Notes under the pieces: generated by a model
Told to the model about the DNA's origin: nothing
Database searches by the model: none
Seen by the model: only the letters and a program-made list of their open reading frames with translations
Shown: positions 63,776 through 64,000 of the stretch, in pieces
Position numbering within the stretch: position 1 is the first letter of the stretch
Layout of the letters: the number at the start of each line of letters is the position of its first letter
Position numbers and translations under genes: made by a program
NCBI GenBank assembly: GCA_036023115.1
Contig: JAYKKT010000076.1
Location: forward strand, 7,258,001 to 7,322,000
Reading direction: 5' to 3'
Source of the DNA: Brasenia schreberi
Lineage: Eukaryota; Streptophyta; Magnoliopsida; Nymphaeales; Cabombaceae
Length of the DNA stretch: 64,000 bases

Positions 63776-64000
63776 AATCCTAGGAGGGTCCATAATATAA
63801 GCAAGATCTTGCACGGGGATATCTAGGAGGGTCCATATCATTTGTGTAATTTTATAAATACATTCTTAGTCCAGTCATATAGAAACATCTATGAGATAAG
63901 GCCCTCTCCTTTTCAAACTTGATCTCTTATGTCTTGCACTATCGATAAAAAGCACAGTGAAACTAGGACAAGGGAAAGGCCAAGTTCATCGAAGGCATTA
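63776..64000. other. Window edge, probable transposon or intron sequence
   Basis: CTAGGAGGGTCCATA occurs twice about 43 bp apart (63780 and 63823). The copia RT expected further along cannot be recognised here, so the element may be internally rearranged. Confidence 0.35.

Noticed and set aside
1..64000. CRISPR arrays, operons, bacterial insertion sequences or organellar insertions
   Set aside because: Repeats present are plant transposons, rDNA and microsatellites; no spacer-repeat pattern and no run of organellar genes was recognised.

Overview
The window is AT-rich nuclear DNA from a seed plant, most likely an angiosperm; I cannot name the species. The plant call rests on two recognisable plant genes (the RNA polymerase subunit RPB8 and the N-terminus of a PTI1-like kinase), plant-type 5S rDNA, and plant-type RTE, hAT, Ty1/copia and Ty3/gypsy elements. 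Most of the sequence is transposon-derived. Nearly all short open frames are chance frames, microsatellite translations or transposon shadows, and they are not annotated as genes.

Left part (1-17.4 kb). A decayed hAT transposase on the plus strand (about 0.95-5.2 kb) is split by a 5'-truncated RTE-clade LINE with an 11-bp target-site duplication (TSD). About 9 kb follows with microsatellites, small tandem duplications and no convincing gene, then three more LINE fragments.

Centre (17.4-38.7 kb). A GC-rich 5S rDNA tandem array (17565-21966) joined to a LINE fragment (21967-22843) sits inside a 2.4-kb non-coding repeat. That repeat recurs uninterrupted 9 kb further on (31955-35197), apart from an 854-bp non-autonomous hAT element with an 8-bp TSD. 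A partial inverted third copy lies upstream of RPB8. Each full copy carries four foldback (MITE-like) units in the same order. The 5S repeat unit is unusual: besides a 5S gene, most units carry a miniature 5S in which the first ~13 nt are joined directly to the last ~15 nt, with the internal promoter deleted. Between the two repeat copies lie a full-length RTE LINE (minus) and a 5'-truncated one (plus) in head-to-head inverted orientation. A second hAT transposase relic (minus) fills 36.2-38.2 kb.

Right part (38.7-64 kb). RPB8 occupies 39078-46041 in four coding exons whose introns hold tandem repeats and a small LINE insertion. Exon 2 has a 2-nt discrepancy near its acceptor. Beyond it are a decayed Ty3/gypsy element (minus, about 50.6-55.7 kb), an RNase H-like retroelement remnant, a tRNA-derived SINE-like piece and more foldback units. 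A PTI1-like kinase gene begins near 60.5 kb; only its 5' leader and first coding exon lie in the window, and its following intron contains the 3' end of a Ty1/copia element in antisense.

No operons, CRISPR arrays or prokaryotic features occur. The coherent story is layered transposition around two housekeeping or signalling genes, plus an ectopic 5S rDNA block whose structure and junctions deserve verification against reads.
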